DNA of 64,000 bases from positions 186,001-250,000 of the forward strand of contig WMKJ01000002.1 in NCBI GenBank assembly GCA_009733715.1. Reading direction: 5' to 3'. This DNA is from Herpomyces periplanetae (lineage: Eukaryota; Ascomycota; Laboulbeniomycetes; Herpomycetales; Herpomycetaceae). Numbering within the stretch: position 1 is the first letter of the stretch; each line of letters starts with the position of its first letter. This document shows, piece after piece, positions 32,244-41,672 of this stretch. Position numbers and translations under genes: made by a program. The notes under the pieces are model-generated. The model worked only from the letters and a program-made list of their open reading frames with translations. It was not told the origin of the DNA and searched no databases.

Positions 32244-32627
32244 TTTTCCCTTCCTCGTCACCCTCCTTTTAAACGTACGTACTCTTGCGTATACACTTAT
32301 ACGTATTTAATTATATATACTACAAATTTGATATTTCCCTCTCCCCGTCACCTACGTTCCCGTGCTAAGACCATTTAACTACCTTTCAACTCCAAATCAT
32401 CAGTTTTAACAACCCCTAATGCATAACCCAATTTATAATGTTGACTGTATACACAATTCCTCCTACGCATAACGTCGCCTGTACACGTCTCTAGTTAGGC
32501 TTCTTCCTATTCTCCCCATTCAAACTGCCGCTGTTCTGCAATATCCCTTTTCTCCTTTTTACCATTTCGTACTGTTAGAACTTGTTATATAAGGGCAAGT
32601 ATGACCCCGTCGCCTGTAGGAATGGCG
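32244..32627. other. Spacer between ZIP gene and tRNA-Val
   Basis: AT- and pyrimidine-rich 3' region of the ZIP gene, ending in the tRNA upstream region. No other feature seen. Confidence 0.6.
32586..32593 (+). promoter_or_regulatory. TATA-like element upstream of tRNA-Val
   Basis: TATATAAG starting 42 bp before the tRNA. Upstream TATA boxes are needed for tRNA transcription in fission yeast and are common in plants. Confidence 0.45.
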
Positions 32628-32699
32628 AGTCTGATGGTCTAGTGGTATGACATCCGCTTCACACGCGGAAGGTCCCGGGTTCGAAACCCGGTCGGACTA
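32628..32699 (+). tRNA. tRNA-Val (anticodon CAC), no intron
   Basis: 72 nt fold into a full cloverleaf. Acceptor AGTCTGA/TCGGACT has one G-U pair; the D arm has stem GTC/GAC around TAGTGGTAT; the anticodon stem TCCGC/GCGGA holds loop TTCACAC with CAC at the anticodon, reading GUG valine codons; the T arm CCGGG/CCCGG holds loop TTCGAAA; the discriminator base is A. The A box (TGGTCTAGTGG) and B box (GGTTCGAAACC, 32678-32688) are intact. The 3' CCA is not encoded, as expected for a nuclear tRNA. Confidence 0.97.
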
Positions 32700-32763
32700 G
32701 GTGTCTCCCGTGGGGGCCGGCCGTTATCGCGGCTCCTCTCGCGCAGGGCGTTACCTCTGTGTC

Positions 32764-32767
32764 TTTT
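32764..32767 (+). terminator. Possible Pol III terminator (T4)
   Basis: First run of four T after the tRNA, 65 nt downstream; the GC-rich stretch between has no T run. If used, the 3' trailer is unusually long. Confidence 0.3.
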
Positions 32768-32792
32768 GCATAGTACTTTTGACGTACTGAGT

Positions 32793-32798
32793 CACGTG
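32793..32798. promoter_or_regulatory. CACGTG E-box (GTCACGTGAC)
   Basis: Symmetric ten-base form between the tRNA and the 3' end of ATG13. It is one of the few copies not before a protein gene start. Confidence 0.3.
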
Positions 32799-32845
32799 AC
32801 GACATCCTGGATTCCACGCCCGCGCCCAGGCATTTTGGGGTGTGG

Positions 32846-34404
32846 TTAAGTTGGGAAAAATGATTTGGACGGTGATGTTGGTGTAAAAGGGGGGGGAGGT
32901 TGACAAAGTGTAGCGTTCATGGATTCAATTAGTGAACTGTGTTCGGCGTGTAATCGGGAGAAGTGAGACAAGTCTAGGCGCTTGGTAGAGCGCGGTGGAT
33001 GGGGAGGGGTAGGACTCTTTTTGTCAGGTGGATGAGGTGAAGACGGTAAAGCAGGTGAAATGGGATACGATAATGAAGCCAGAGTTCTGTTTTGCTCTAG
33101 CGTACTTATAAACTGTCGAATTTGCTCTTCATAAGTCAATTGTGACATTGGGTGGGGTGATTGCAAAGAACTCGGCGATGGAAGGTGGCATGTATTAATC
33201 GGTTGGGAAGACGTTGTAGATTCGGGAGAAGGATGCTTAGAAAATTCAGTATTGGAATTTAAAGGTGACGGTGTTAACTTTGTGTCGTGAAAGGCAGGCG
33301 AAAATTTTGAAGCGAGGCGTGAGAGGGATGACGGACTGCTAACATGAGAAATGCGAGATCCAGGCGATTTTGGTGATGGCGGATGTGTAAAAAGCGTACG
33401 TCGGGAGCATTCAAAGCGGGTTGGCAAAGATAAATTGGCGGGGGAAGGCGTGAGTGTTGAGGTCGATAAATTTAAAATTTGCGAGCTAATTAACGATTCG
33501 GTATCGCGAAGTTGAAAAGCACAATTTTGTCGATAAACGGTGAGTATACGCAGAATTCCGAGGGGTGAAGAAACGTCCGGTAATGCAAACTTAGCAGTTA
33601 CCTGAGTTTCCCCGGGATAAAGGGGAAGGCTAGAAAATTTTGGTGAGTTTGGAAGAGATGTTTGCGATGTAAGTAATGATGATGGAGCATTAATGCGATA
33701 ACGAAGGAAGGGGAGGCGTACGCCGGGTGCAGACGATGGTAAAGTTGACTGACGATAAAGGTGAAAAGCCGGGAGCAGGGGTAAAAGAGAGTAGAGGGAT
33801 CTGATGTATAATACGAGATGTTTATAGAGACTTGAAGGATCTAGAGAAGTGGTGGACGATGAATCTAGCTGAATCGTCCATCTTTCAAGAAGAATTGGTG
33901 ATTTACCAGGCGCAATTACAACTGGTGAATCTGGAGGATTTAACAATAAAAGTGATTGATGTGCAGGAAAATTATGAGTCTCAAGATAAATATCGAGATG
34001 CAAAGGTGAAGGAAATGAATTTTGATTCCGCCATGATTGGGTAAACTTTGATAAGGCATCATTTTGGGGAAGGACAATGTTAAACTAAGTAACCACAACG
34101 ATTAACAATTTTGAAAAGTCTGTGGATATGATAATAAATGAATGCAAGCATATTCAAAGTAACCTACCCAGCGATTATTCCTAGTAGCAGATTTCGGTGA
34201 ATTATTATACGACAATGCCAGTGTAGACCGATGGGACGGAGATGCAGTTCTAAGCGAAAGTATTACCAAGACTGATTTTAGGAAAAATTGGTGAATTATC
34301 TGCTTAATTTTAACCGTATCATGAAGAGACGGAGACAGACTATCATGGTGACTTGAAAGAATGTCAGGATCGGAATTTGAAGGTGAAGATGATTGTTGGA
34401 CCAT
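32846..34404 (-). CDS. ATG13: Autophagy protein Atg13
   Basis: Two exons on the minus strand, 34404-34168 and 34084-32846, with an 83-nt GTAGGT...TTAG intron; 491 residues. Atg13 is the regulatory partner of the Atg1 kinase and a TORC1 target that starts autophagosome formation. The N-terminal HORMA domain is recognisable: KIKQIIHQFFLKSVLVILSL, then NNRW|FN across the splice, LHLDIYLETHN, ILLERWTIQL, YKHLVLYIRSLYSLLPLLPA and LRYRINAP. The C-terminal half is disordered and Ser/Pro-rich, as in homologs where it carries Atg1- and Atg17-binding segments. Length is moderate for the family. Its upstream region carries two CACGTGA sites and a pair of inverted CCAAT boxes. Confidence 0.95.
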
Positions 34405-34568
34405 AATACATAACAGCGGATAATTAAAATGATACGTCAAGATAAATCCAACTGTATCATAAACGAAAAAATCGAACGAGTAAAATATGGAAAAGAATGG
34501 AAATTTTTCACCGGAAGACAAATCTTAGATCACGGAAGGGGGAGAAGGCTAGAATTTATAGCTTACTG

Positions 34569-34574
34569 CACGTG
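34569..34574. promoter_or_regulatory. CACGTG E-box (GCACGTGACA)
   Basis: Site 165 bp before the ATG13 start. Confidence 0.45.
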
Positions 34575-34774
34575 ACAGCTCGACTTCGAAAGAGGAAGGT
34601 TAGACAAGGGAAATTGGTGAGACAGGCGTGAGAATTGGTGATAATAATAGAAAAGAGAGGCGAAAAGCGCAATCGGGAAGGAGCTGCGATCTCTTCCAAA
34701 TTCGGCAATGGCAGATATTTACCAGAGAAAGAATACACATTCACGCGGAAAATTGGCGGAATATAGGGAGTCAA

Positions 34775-34780
34775 CACGTG
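34775..34780. promoter_or_regulatory. CACGTG E-box (ACACGTGACC)
   Basis: Second site in the ATG13 upstream region, 371 bp before the start. Confidence 0.4.
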
Positions 34781-34832
34781 ACCGGGCCGGGGATGATGAG
34801 TGTGCCGTCATAGATAAGAAGTGATCCAACAT

Positions 34833-34860
34833 GTGATTGGCGAAGCGACTGGCCAATCAC
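34833..34860. promoter_or_regulatory. Inverted pair of CCAAT boxes
   Basis: GTGATTGGC and GCCAATCAC form perfect 9-bp arms around a 10-bp spacer, so two CCAAT boxes face each other about one helical turn apart. CCAAT is the site of the Hap/NF-Y complex. Confidence 0.45.
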
Positions 34861-35073
34861 AGAACTGCCAGCTCAGTGATAAGGCTGAATTGCCTCGAGT
34901 CTTCCTATTTCTCCGTCTTTTCATCTCATCTCATCTCCACCCCACTTTCTTATTTGGGTCTTCCATTCTACTTCGGTCCTTCCTTATCAGTATAGCAAGC
35001 TTGGTGGTTTGTTTTAAGAATTGTCTGCCATTGAAATGGTTTCTTGTAGTTTGAAGTCTTTATTCTTGGTAAC

Positions 35074-38000
35074 TCAACTTACTCTTTCGTTAAGTCTTCT
35101 TCCTCGTCCTCGTTCTCGTCCACGTCCACGTCCTCGACCCCGGTGCTGGTGCCGGTTCCGCTGTAATTCTCCATCCCCATTTCTTGTATTAGCTGCTTCA
35201 GCTGCTATTCGTTTAGTCTCACGGTTCCACCATTCTTCAAATTCTTGCTCTTCTTGTATTTCTTTTAAAGTGGCCCGCATTCGTACTTTCATTCGCAATT
35301 CCCCTTCAATCGCCTCTGCTTTAGCCGCTAACTGCTCGGCAATAATCCCTTCAAAGCTCCCCACTTCTCGATCCCTCTTCGTGCTATTCTCCCCGCCAAT
35401 GCTACTACTTTCACCGCTCTCTTGTCTATACCTTTCCTTTACACTTGTATTCCACGTACAGCTTTCGCCGTACTCATTATAACATGGCTCAATCGTAGCC
35501 GATGCCCTTGCCATCTCTCGTTGCTTGGACGATCGTTCTGGTACCCATCTTGCTATTTCTCTTAGATTATATGAATATCTTTCCTCCTGTACGCTTACCA
35601 TGCGTTGTTTTCCAACGTCCTTCGTTGTCGGTACCAATATCCCAGTCGATTCAACATTCCTTTGATCTTGTTTCCGCACTGTAGTCTTCCTTTCTACTCG
35701 TTCCCATAAATTTTCCGCTATATCTTCCTCCTCATTTTCTTCTCTTAGTGAGTGTACGTTATTTTTACCCTCCTTATTCTCTTTTAGATCTCTTATGCAC
35801 AAAACTTGGCTACGTCCGTTGTCGGCTCGTCCTCTCTTCTTTTTCCCTCGTATACGTATACTCCCTTCTGCCCCTCCGACATCCCCTACAATCGGCCTTG
35901 AGAATAAGTCTGGATCTCGTAATTCCCATTTAGCCCCATCGTACTGTTGGTATCCCTGCATTAAACGTGCCATTCCGTCTAACCCCACACCTAAATTCTC
36001 ATCAATCATTTCAATACCTTTGTTCCCCATCAAGCTTTCGAGATTTATGTTTATATATACAAGAATTGCCTTCCTTAACTCACTATTAGCATCCAAAAAG
36101 TTCCATGTTAAGCGCAAAATCTTCCAGATATTATGCAGTTGTATGAATTTCCCCATTATTTTTTCGCATGCTCTAACCAGTCCATCTATCATAAGTTCGT
36201 GTCCAATTTCTAGAACTTCAGCAATAAGTAGAATGAACTCTTCTAATTCCTCCTCATCCCCACCACTTCCCATATATTCCTCAAATAGCTCAGTTTCACT
36301 ACAGTTGTACACAAAGCGTACAACATATGAAAAGGCCAACCACGAATAACATTCGTAATGAAGTTTAACAACGCGACGACTACACCAGTCCTCCCATCGA
36401 TTTTCGAGCCAATTACTTTTCCCGTACAATAACCGCTTGAAAACTTCACTTCGTGCGGCCAACAAATCAAAAAATACCCAAAAATACTTTTCACCGTCTT
36501 CAACTAGTATAATCGCATTGACGCCCGGTAAATCCGTAACCGTCCAAGGAAGATGCAATTCATAATCCCACCTCGAACAATCGCTGTATGCCTCTCTCTT
36601 TAGCCCAAACAGCTGTAGTAAACTATCCAGCTTTTGTTCTAGAGAACCACTAACCTTTTGTACGCAATTGGTATACAAGTATACCACAAACATCAGCAAT
36701 AAATACGGATTAGTTTTCTCATCAGGTAGAAGAGTGACTACGAGATCTTGCTCTTCGTATGCTAGTGAAGCTATGCGAGACGCCGGTGTCTTTCCATCTC
36801 CAACACTTACATGACTATTCGGCTGTGGAGAAGACTCAACAAATTGTTTCAGCAAATCTCTTACAACGTTCACCCGCCCCACCATGATAAAGGTATGAAC
36901 AGGTATTCTTAATGATGATGTCGAGCCCATTTGCACAAACATTCGGGCCATCTTATCGCTAAATTTCCCTGTTTCCGTAATAAAAGTACACAGATTTGTG
37001 CATTTGTTCCAATCTACATCTCCGCTAAGTAAACTGTTATTTCCATCCATATTCATTTGGATTGGAAGAAGGCTTTCAAAATTATCTCGAATAAAAGATG
37101 AACCAACATAAAGGCCGTGGAAAATGTCGCTCATAGTGTGCCTGAGTACAGCGTACGAGCCGTAACCATTGGCTCTAATACCAAATGTTCCAAAGAGACA
37201 GGCCAGCCGATCAAACTGAACGCTTTTTTCACAGTTCCCTCTCCAGAGTTCACCCCGACGAGTAACCACCAATACGCAATCTCTATCGTCAAAGGCGACA
37301 TCGATTGCTGCAAAATCCAGTAATATAGAATTCCACACGCAACGGACATTGCTTGAAGCCTTTTGAATTTCACTTGGATTAATTAACGATTTGTAACGAA
37401 TTCGTTGCTTACGATGAAGTTTAATGTCCGAGTTATTGATCTCAGTAACAAAAACTCGACCTGTCGAAGATAGTGCACCAATCTTGTTGTTACGCACAAC
37501 AACTTTGACTATATGGTTGGCCATTTTAATATCGGGACTGAATATAACACCACGTAACTTGTAACTTGATAAACCAAAAGGGATTCGATAGCACCCGTAG
37601 TTAGCAAAAACCCATACGTCATGGCTCTTCAAAAGACAGACAGTAGCGGTATTGCTAGCATCAACTTGTAAAATCTCAGAGTTGAATTGTGAAGCTGCAA
37701 CCTGTCTGGGTAGATTCTGTACATCAGAATTCTCTCCATTTGTATTAACTATACCTAACTGTCCCACATTCTTCCCAAATGTGTACATAGCTAATGCCGT
37801 ATAAACAACAGAGTGGAGCTGGGATGCAGCTACACCAATAACAATTTCACGCTTTAAAATGTCTAGAATGCGTCGGGGTGTCGTTTGATAAGGTATATAA
37901 TTATGTTTCACTTGATCACTCAACCGTTCGGTTCCACTGGTTTTACAAGGAATAGGTAACGGAATCTGGTAACCCAATTGTCCATATTCATTACTACCCC

Positions 38001-39117
38001 AAGAGAACACACACCCGTCGCTAGAGACAGCTAAACTATGATACAAACCAAGGGCAACGCAAACGATTTTACGTGAGGCCAGACCACCAGTTTCAACGCA
38101 TTCAAGGTGAAAGCGTGTAAATTCATCACCAAGACCCAGTATACCATATGTTCCGTAGCCACATACGTACAAATTCGCATGATTATCCGTTGTGAGTACA
38201 GCAGTGTGAAACTTGGATATGCGCACATCACAAACGGAGATTTGTTGAGTGAACAGGGTTAGTGGGAATCTATTAACTTGACCATTTGATTTATCACAAG
38301 TTTGACTACGAGAACGGTTGGTGCAGCCTGAGCTCATACTTTTACATTCTGCCTTGCTTGATGTTATACAACCCTCGTTAAGCATTTTAATGAGTGACAG
38401 CGGTCGTTGTAATTTTACACGTTCCAGGTGTTGTCGGTCATCAGTATCGCCAAATCCTAGATTGTAATTCCGATTACTGCCAAATGTATACAGTTCATCA
38501 CGGGGTATAATATCTGGATAACTAGCGAAATTATTTATTTTATTAGGTTTGTCTATCTTTTTGAGTTGAATTGTTGGACGATGTTTTAGAGTTTCATTGG
38601 GTATATGCAAGGAAATGTAGCGGGAGATGGTCCAGTGGTAAAGGTCAAAGGGAACTAGTCCGTCAAAGTCCCGGATTTTGGCAAGATAATCTCGACGGAA
38701 AAGTCCGGGTTTTTCAGGTCGTCTAGTAGATATCACTGAATTATGAGTGGTATCAAAGTGAAGTATAGCCCACGCCACGTAAATGTTGCCAAAGTAAAAA
38801 GCTCGATGAAGAGCAGTCCATCCATTTTCATAATCACGGGCGTAAACGTCTACTACGTCTATACACAGAAGTACATTGACGAATTGACGTACGGAGGATC
38901 GTTGGGAAGATGCTAGCAAATGGAGCAAGGTTCGTCCGAAGGAATCAGGGCGATTAATTGTGTGAATTAGGCTTTGTTGGTGAAGGGTTGAACAGTCAGG
39001 ACTTGAAAAAGTGGGATTTGATAGTTTATCCGAACCAGATTGATTCAACAGTTGAGTAAAACGGATTATATCGTCTTGAAGAAAGGCAGTCCAGAGTGTA
39101 GAGGTAAGGTTATCCAT
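35074..39117 (-). CDS. IBtk-like ankyrin/RCC1/BTB protein
   Basis: Intronless, 1347 residues from ATG 39117. Two ankyrin-type units (FGRTLLHLLASSQRSSVRQF, NGWTALHRAFYFGNIYVAWA) are followed by RCC1-type repeats (ELYTFGSNRNYNLGFGD, NLYVCGYGTYGILGLGD, CVFSWGSNEYGQLGY, MYTFGKNVGQLGIV). Two BTB-like segments follow: a degenerate one near IPVHTFIMVGRVNVV and a split one from DGEKYFWVFFDLLAARSEVF to about LMIDGLVRACEKIMG. This order is that of human inhibitor of Bruton tyrosine kinase and fungal relatives, which act as Cul3 substrate adaptors. The last about 250 residues are charged and disordered, ending in an RG-repeat tail (RGRGRGRERGRGRR). Substrate unknown. Confidence 0.88.
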   Translation of the reverse strand: MDNLTSTLWTAFLQDDIIRFTQLLNQSGSDKLSNPTFSSPDCSTLHQQSLIHTINRPDSFGRTLLHLLASSQRSSVRQFVNVLLCIDVVDVYARDYENGWTALHRAFYFGNIYVAWAILHFDTTHNSVISTRRPEKPGLFRRDYLAKIRDFDGLVPFDLYHWTISRYISLHIPNETLKHRPTIQLKKIDKPNKINNFASYPDIIPRDELYTFGSNRNYNLGFGDTDDRQHLERVKLQRPLSLIKMLNEGCITSSKAECKSMSSGCTNRSRSQTCDKSNGQVNRFPLTLFTQQISVCDVRISKFHTAVLTTDNHANLYVCGYGTYGILGLGDEFTRFHLECVETGGLASRKIVCVALGLYHSLAVSSDGCVFSWGSNEYGQLGYQIPLPIPCKTSGTERLSDQVKHNYIPYQTTPRRILDILKREIVIGVAASQLHSVVYTALAMYTFGKNVGQLGIVNTNGENSDVQNLPRQVAASQFNSEILQVDASNTATVCLLKSHDVWVFANYGCYRIPFGLSSYKLRGVIFSPDIKMANHIVKVVVRNNKIGALSSTGRVFVTEINNSDIKLHRKQRIRYKSLINPSEIQKASSNVRCVWNSILLDFAAIDVAFDDRDCVLVVTRRGELWRGNCEKSVQFDRLACLFGTFGIRANGYGSYAVLRHTMSDIFHGLYVGSSFIRDNFESLLPIQMNMDGNNSLLSGDVDWNKCTNLCTFITETGKFSDKMARMFVQMGSTSSLRIPVHTFIMVGRVNVVRDLLKQFVESSPQPNSHVSVGDGKTPASRIASLAYEEQDLVVTLLPDEKTNPYLLLMFVVYLYTNCVQKVSGSLEQKLDSLLQLFGLKREAYSDCSRWDYELHLPWTVTDLPGVNAIILVEDGEKYFWVFFDLLAARSEVFKRLLYGKSNWLENRWEDWCSRRVVKLHYECYSWLAFSYVVRFVYNCSETELFEEYMGSGGDEEELEEFILLIAEVLEIGHELMIDGLVRACEKIMGKFIQLHNIWKILRLTWNFLDANSELRKAILVYININLESLMGNKGIEMIDENLGVGLDGMARLMQGYQQYDGAKWELRDPDLFSRPIVGDVGGAEGSIRIRGKKKRGRADNGRSQVLCIRDLKENKEGKNNVHSLREENEEEDIAENLWERVERKTTVRKQDQRNVESTGILVPTTKDVGKQRMVSVQEERYSYNLREIARWVPERSSKQREMARASATIEPCYNEYGESCTWNTSVKERYRQESGESSSIGGENSTKRDREVGSFEGIIAEQLAAKAEAIEGELRMKVRMRATLKEIQEEQEFEEWWNRETKRIAAEAANTRNGDGELQRNRHQHRGRGRGRGRERGRGRRLNERVS

Positions 39118-39514
39118 AGATCTGGCAAAACATAAGACGTGATAATGAGGTATCTTCAAGTTAAGGGTAAAAGGTTAGAAAAGACGGATGATGAAGAAAC
39201 TTACGCTGGCTTGTCACGATGGATAAAATGGCATGTGGGCAGTAGGGTCGAAAGGGAACTAACTCGACAAGGAAGACCCCAGAATACAGGATGAGAGAAA
39301 GCAAAAAAGGTAAATAGTGGTGAGATGAAACGAGATTTGGGTTTAGCTAGACCAATACCAAATAAGTTATCCATTGCATTTCAAAACCTACACAAGTTGT
39401 ACGTTTGCGAAATTCCAGCTTTCAAATCATTAAAGCAAATAGTGCATGTAACACTGTTAAGGGAGTACGTTTTATGGTTTTCTTAAAGTAATCCTCACGA
39501 TGCAGTTGAGCAGA
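39118..39514. other. Spacer between IBtk-like gene and orphan gene
   Basis: Contains the start-side region of the IBtk-like gene and the 3' end of the next minus-strand gene; no motif I can name. Confidence 0.5.
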
Positions 39515-41672
39515 TTACGCATGAGCAGGATGGTGAAGGGAGTAGCCTGCAAAGGATCGCTTGCTCAGCTTTGTCGTTGAACTTTGGTCATCATCGTGCA
39601 CCGTTGGGAAACGAACGAAGCTTACAGATGGTAAGGAACCACTTCTAACGGGTAAAGAATCAAGAGTATCAGCGTCAAACTTAGCAAGTCGGTCTCTCCA
39701 TATTGATAATTTACTGCCTATAATTATTGGGTGTGAGTCCACTGTTGGAGAACGTCGCAACATATGGGAAGATGAAGCCTCAACTCCAATATTGCGTTCA
39801 TCAGATTTAGAAAGCTCGTGTTTCGATTTGGGTTTAGCACCTTTAAATAATAAATCGGATGAAGGTGAGCCGTAAATTCGAAATATTTCATCGGATGAAG
39901 CGCTCTTTGGTTTTGTTTCGGATGCTGGAATACCAACGTTTGCAACACCAATTGGTGCGGATATTCCAACAGTATTACTAGCTGATAAACTTTCAATGGG
40001 AGGCCCTATGTGAGCGATATTTTGCTTTCTGAGCCTTGTAGTCGTTGGTGATGATTTGGCCGATGAGTTGGTCTGACTTTTGACTACAAATGCCTTGCGA
40101 AGACTCTTAAACCGATCGCGCCATTGTGAAGACTCTTTTTTTTGGTCTTCCTTTGAACTTGTCGAAGATGGTTTATCTTCTGTACTTTTCGTGCTCCGTC
40201 TAACCTGGTTTTGCGCTTCTTGAGTACAAATAGGCGAATCGTCTGATGCCGTAAAAGGCCTAAGCACATGCTTGCTTTTAACAGGAAGAGGAGGTGTCCA
40301 GGTTATCTGCTTCATTATATTATCGGATTCAACAGCTTCATCACTTGCACTCTTCAACTTATGCTTTGATAGAGTATTCGGAAACGCATACAAATCATCT
40401 TCGGTTACATCCGACAGAGATTTAGTAGTACCAAAAGTATTAAAATTCTTCTTTTCTTTCTTTAGTATACCCCGTAGAGGTGCAGGCTTCAAAGGTAATG
40501 GAGATGAAGGTGTATAAGTAGGTTGAGTATCAGGCAGTAAATGTTGTATGTTCGGCTCTGATTTCGATCCATCAAATGTATCTGTCTTTTTAAGAACTAT
40601 CTTAACCCCGAATTTGTGTGGATTCCGGGGCAAATCTGGAGGCGCTTCTTTTGGCCGTTGAGGTAACGATAAATGTTGAGTGTAATCGCTTGGAGGAACG
40701 GGACTCGGCACAAACAAGGGTTTTGGCTTAGGCTTGGGAGGTACCGGCGGCCTTTTGATCAATTTTGGTGAATCAATTACACGAGAGACAATGGGCCTCT
40801 GAGATTTTGGCAATACCAATGGCGTCGGTTTTATCACTTGCAGAGCGGGATTCGGCGTAGCTTTTACAGGTTCATTCTGTACTGTTTGACCCGGAGTGTC
40901 ATGATACCTTTCCAGCACCAGACTAACCAATTCTAAATGTCTTTCTGGTACGAAAGATTTATCTGATAGCATGAATATATCACCAAAAAACACATTTGGA
41001 TCTTTAGACACTATCGGACTAATATACGGCAAAAGTGATGACTGAAATGGTAATATATTCATGGCCCGGGGCAATTGGTTGTGTGTCATTTTAAAGAGAA
41101 ATCTCTCAATCCTTCCAACAGCCAAATGATCAGACAGTTCAGCAAAAGCCGACTTTTCGAATGTAAAGTGTCGCCTTGTCCCGTCTACCGCGCCTATTCA
41201 AACCCATAATGTTACTATATCTGCTTAAAGCACATAAAACTATCAAGTCAATTTACCCCAGTTATCCGTGCCCATTTGCTTCAACTTAAAAGCTTGGGGG
41301 ACTTTCGAGGTTTTCACAGTTACTAAAACTGGTCGAATTTTTGGCTAGAAAGTTAAGTTAACAAGGTAATGATGCTTCGGGTAAGATTCTTTTATGGTCG
41401 ATTGGCATAGGTACGTGTTAAACCTATTAACCATGTAATTGTATACATACATCGTCCCGTACAAGCGTTCTGGTAAATAAAAGCTTTCCCATACTGTCCT
41501 GTTGCAAATAATAACCCGGATTGTCTGCTGTCGTAGCTGGAATTGCGTGTATGACATATTTAATTTCATTTGTAGTGGACAAATCCCGGTAAGGATATAC
41601 TGCTAGTGTATTACTCAAAAATTGAGTTAGCAGCAAAAGACAAAACCTTAAATAGTAAGGTTGGAGCAACAT
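39515..41672 (-). CDS. Unrecognised three-exon proline-rich protein
   Basis: Minus-strand exons 41672-41451, 41344-41257 and 41193-39515 join in phase through introns of 106 nt (GTATGT donor) and 63 nt (GTAAAT donor), giving 662 residues. The N-terminus has a hydrophobic stretch (FCLLLLTQFLSNTLA) that could be a signal peptide or anchor. Residues about 30-185 look like a folded domain (KIRPVLVTVKTSKVPQAFKL, GTRRHFTFEKSAFAELSDHL, ERFLFKMTHNQLPRAMNIL, MLSDKSFVPERHLELVSLVL). The rest is disordered with proline-rich SH3-ligand-like motifs (RPPVPPKPKPKP), LRGILKK, and many Ser/Lys patches. I do not recognise the family. If the first exon is wrong, Met61 is an alternative start. A secreted or anchored N-terminus beside an apparently cytosolic tail is odd. 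Confidence 0.65.

Larger units (their letters stand above)
34405..35073. other. ATG13 promoter region
   Basis: Short plus-strand frames here show no domain. Regulatory motifs at 34569, 34775 and 34833-34860 are listed separately. Confidence 0.6.
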
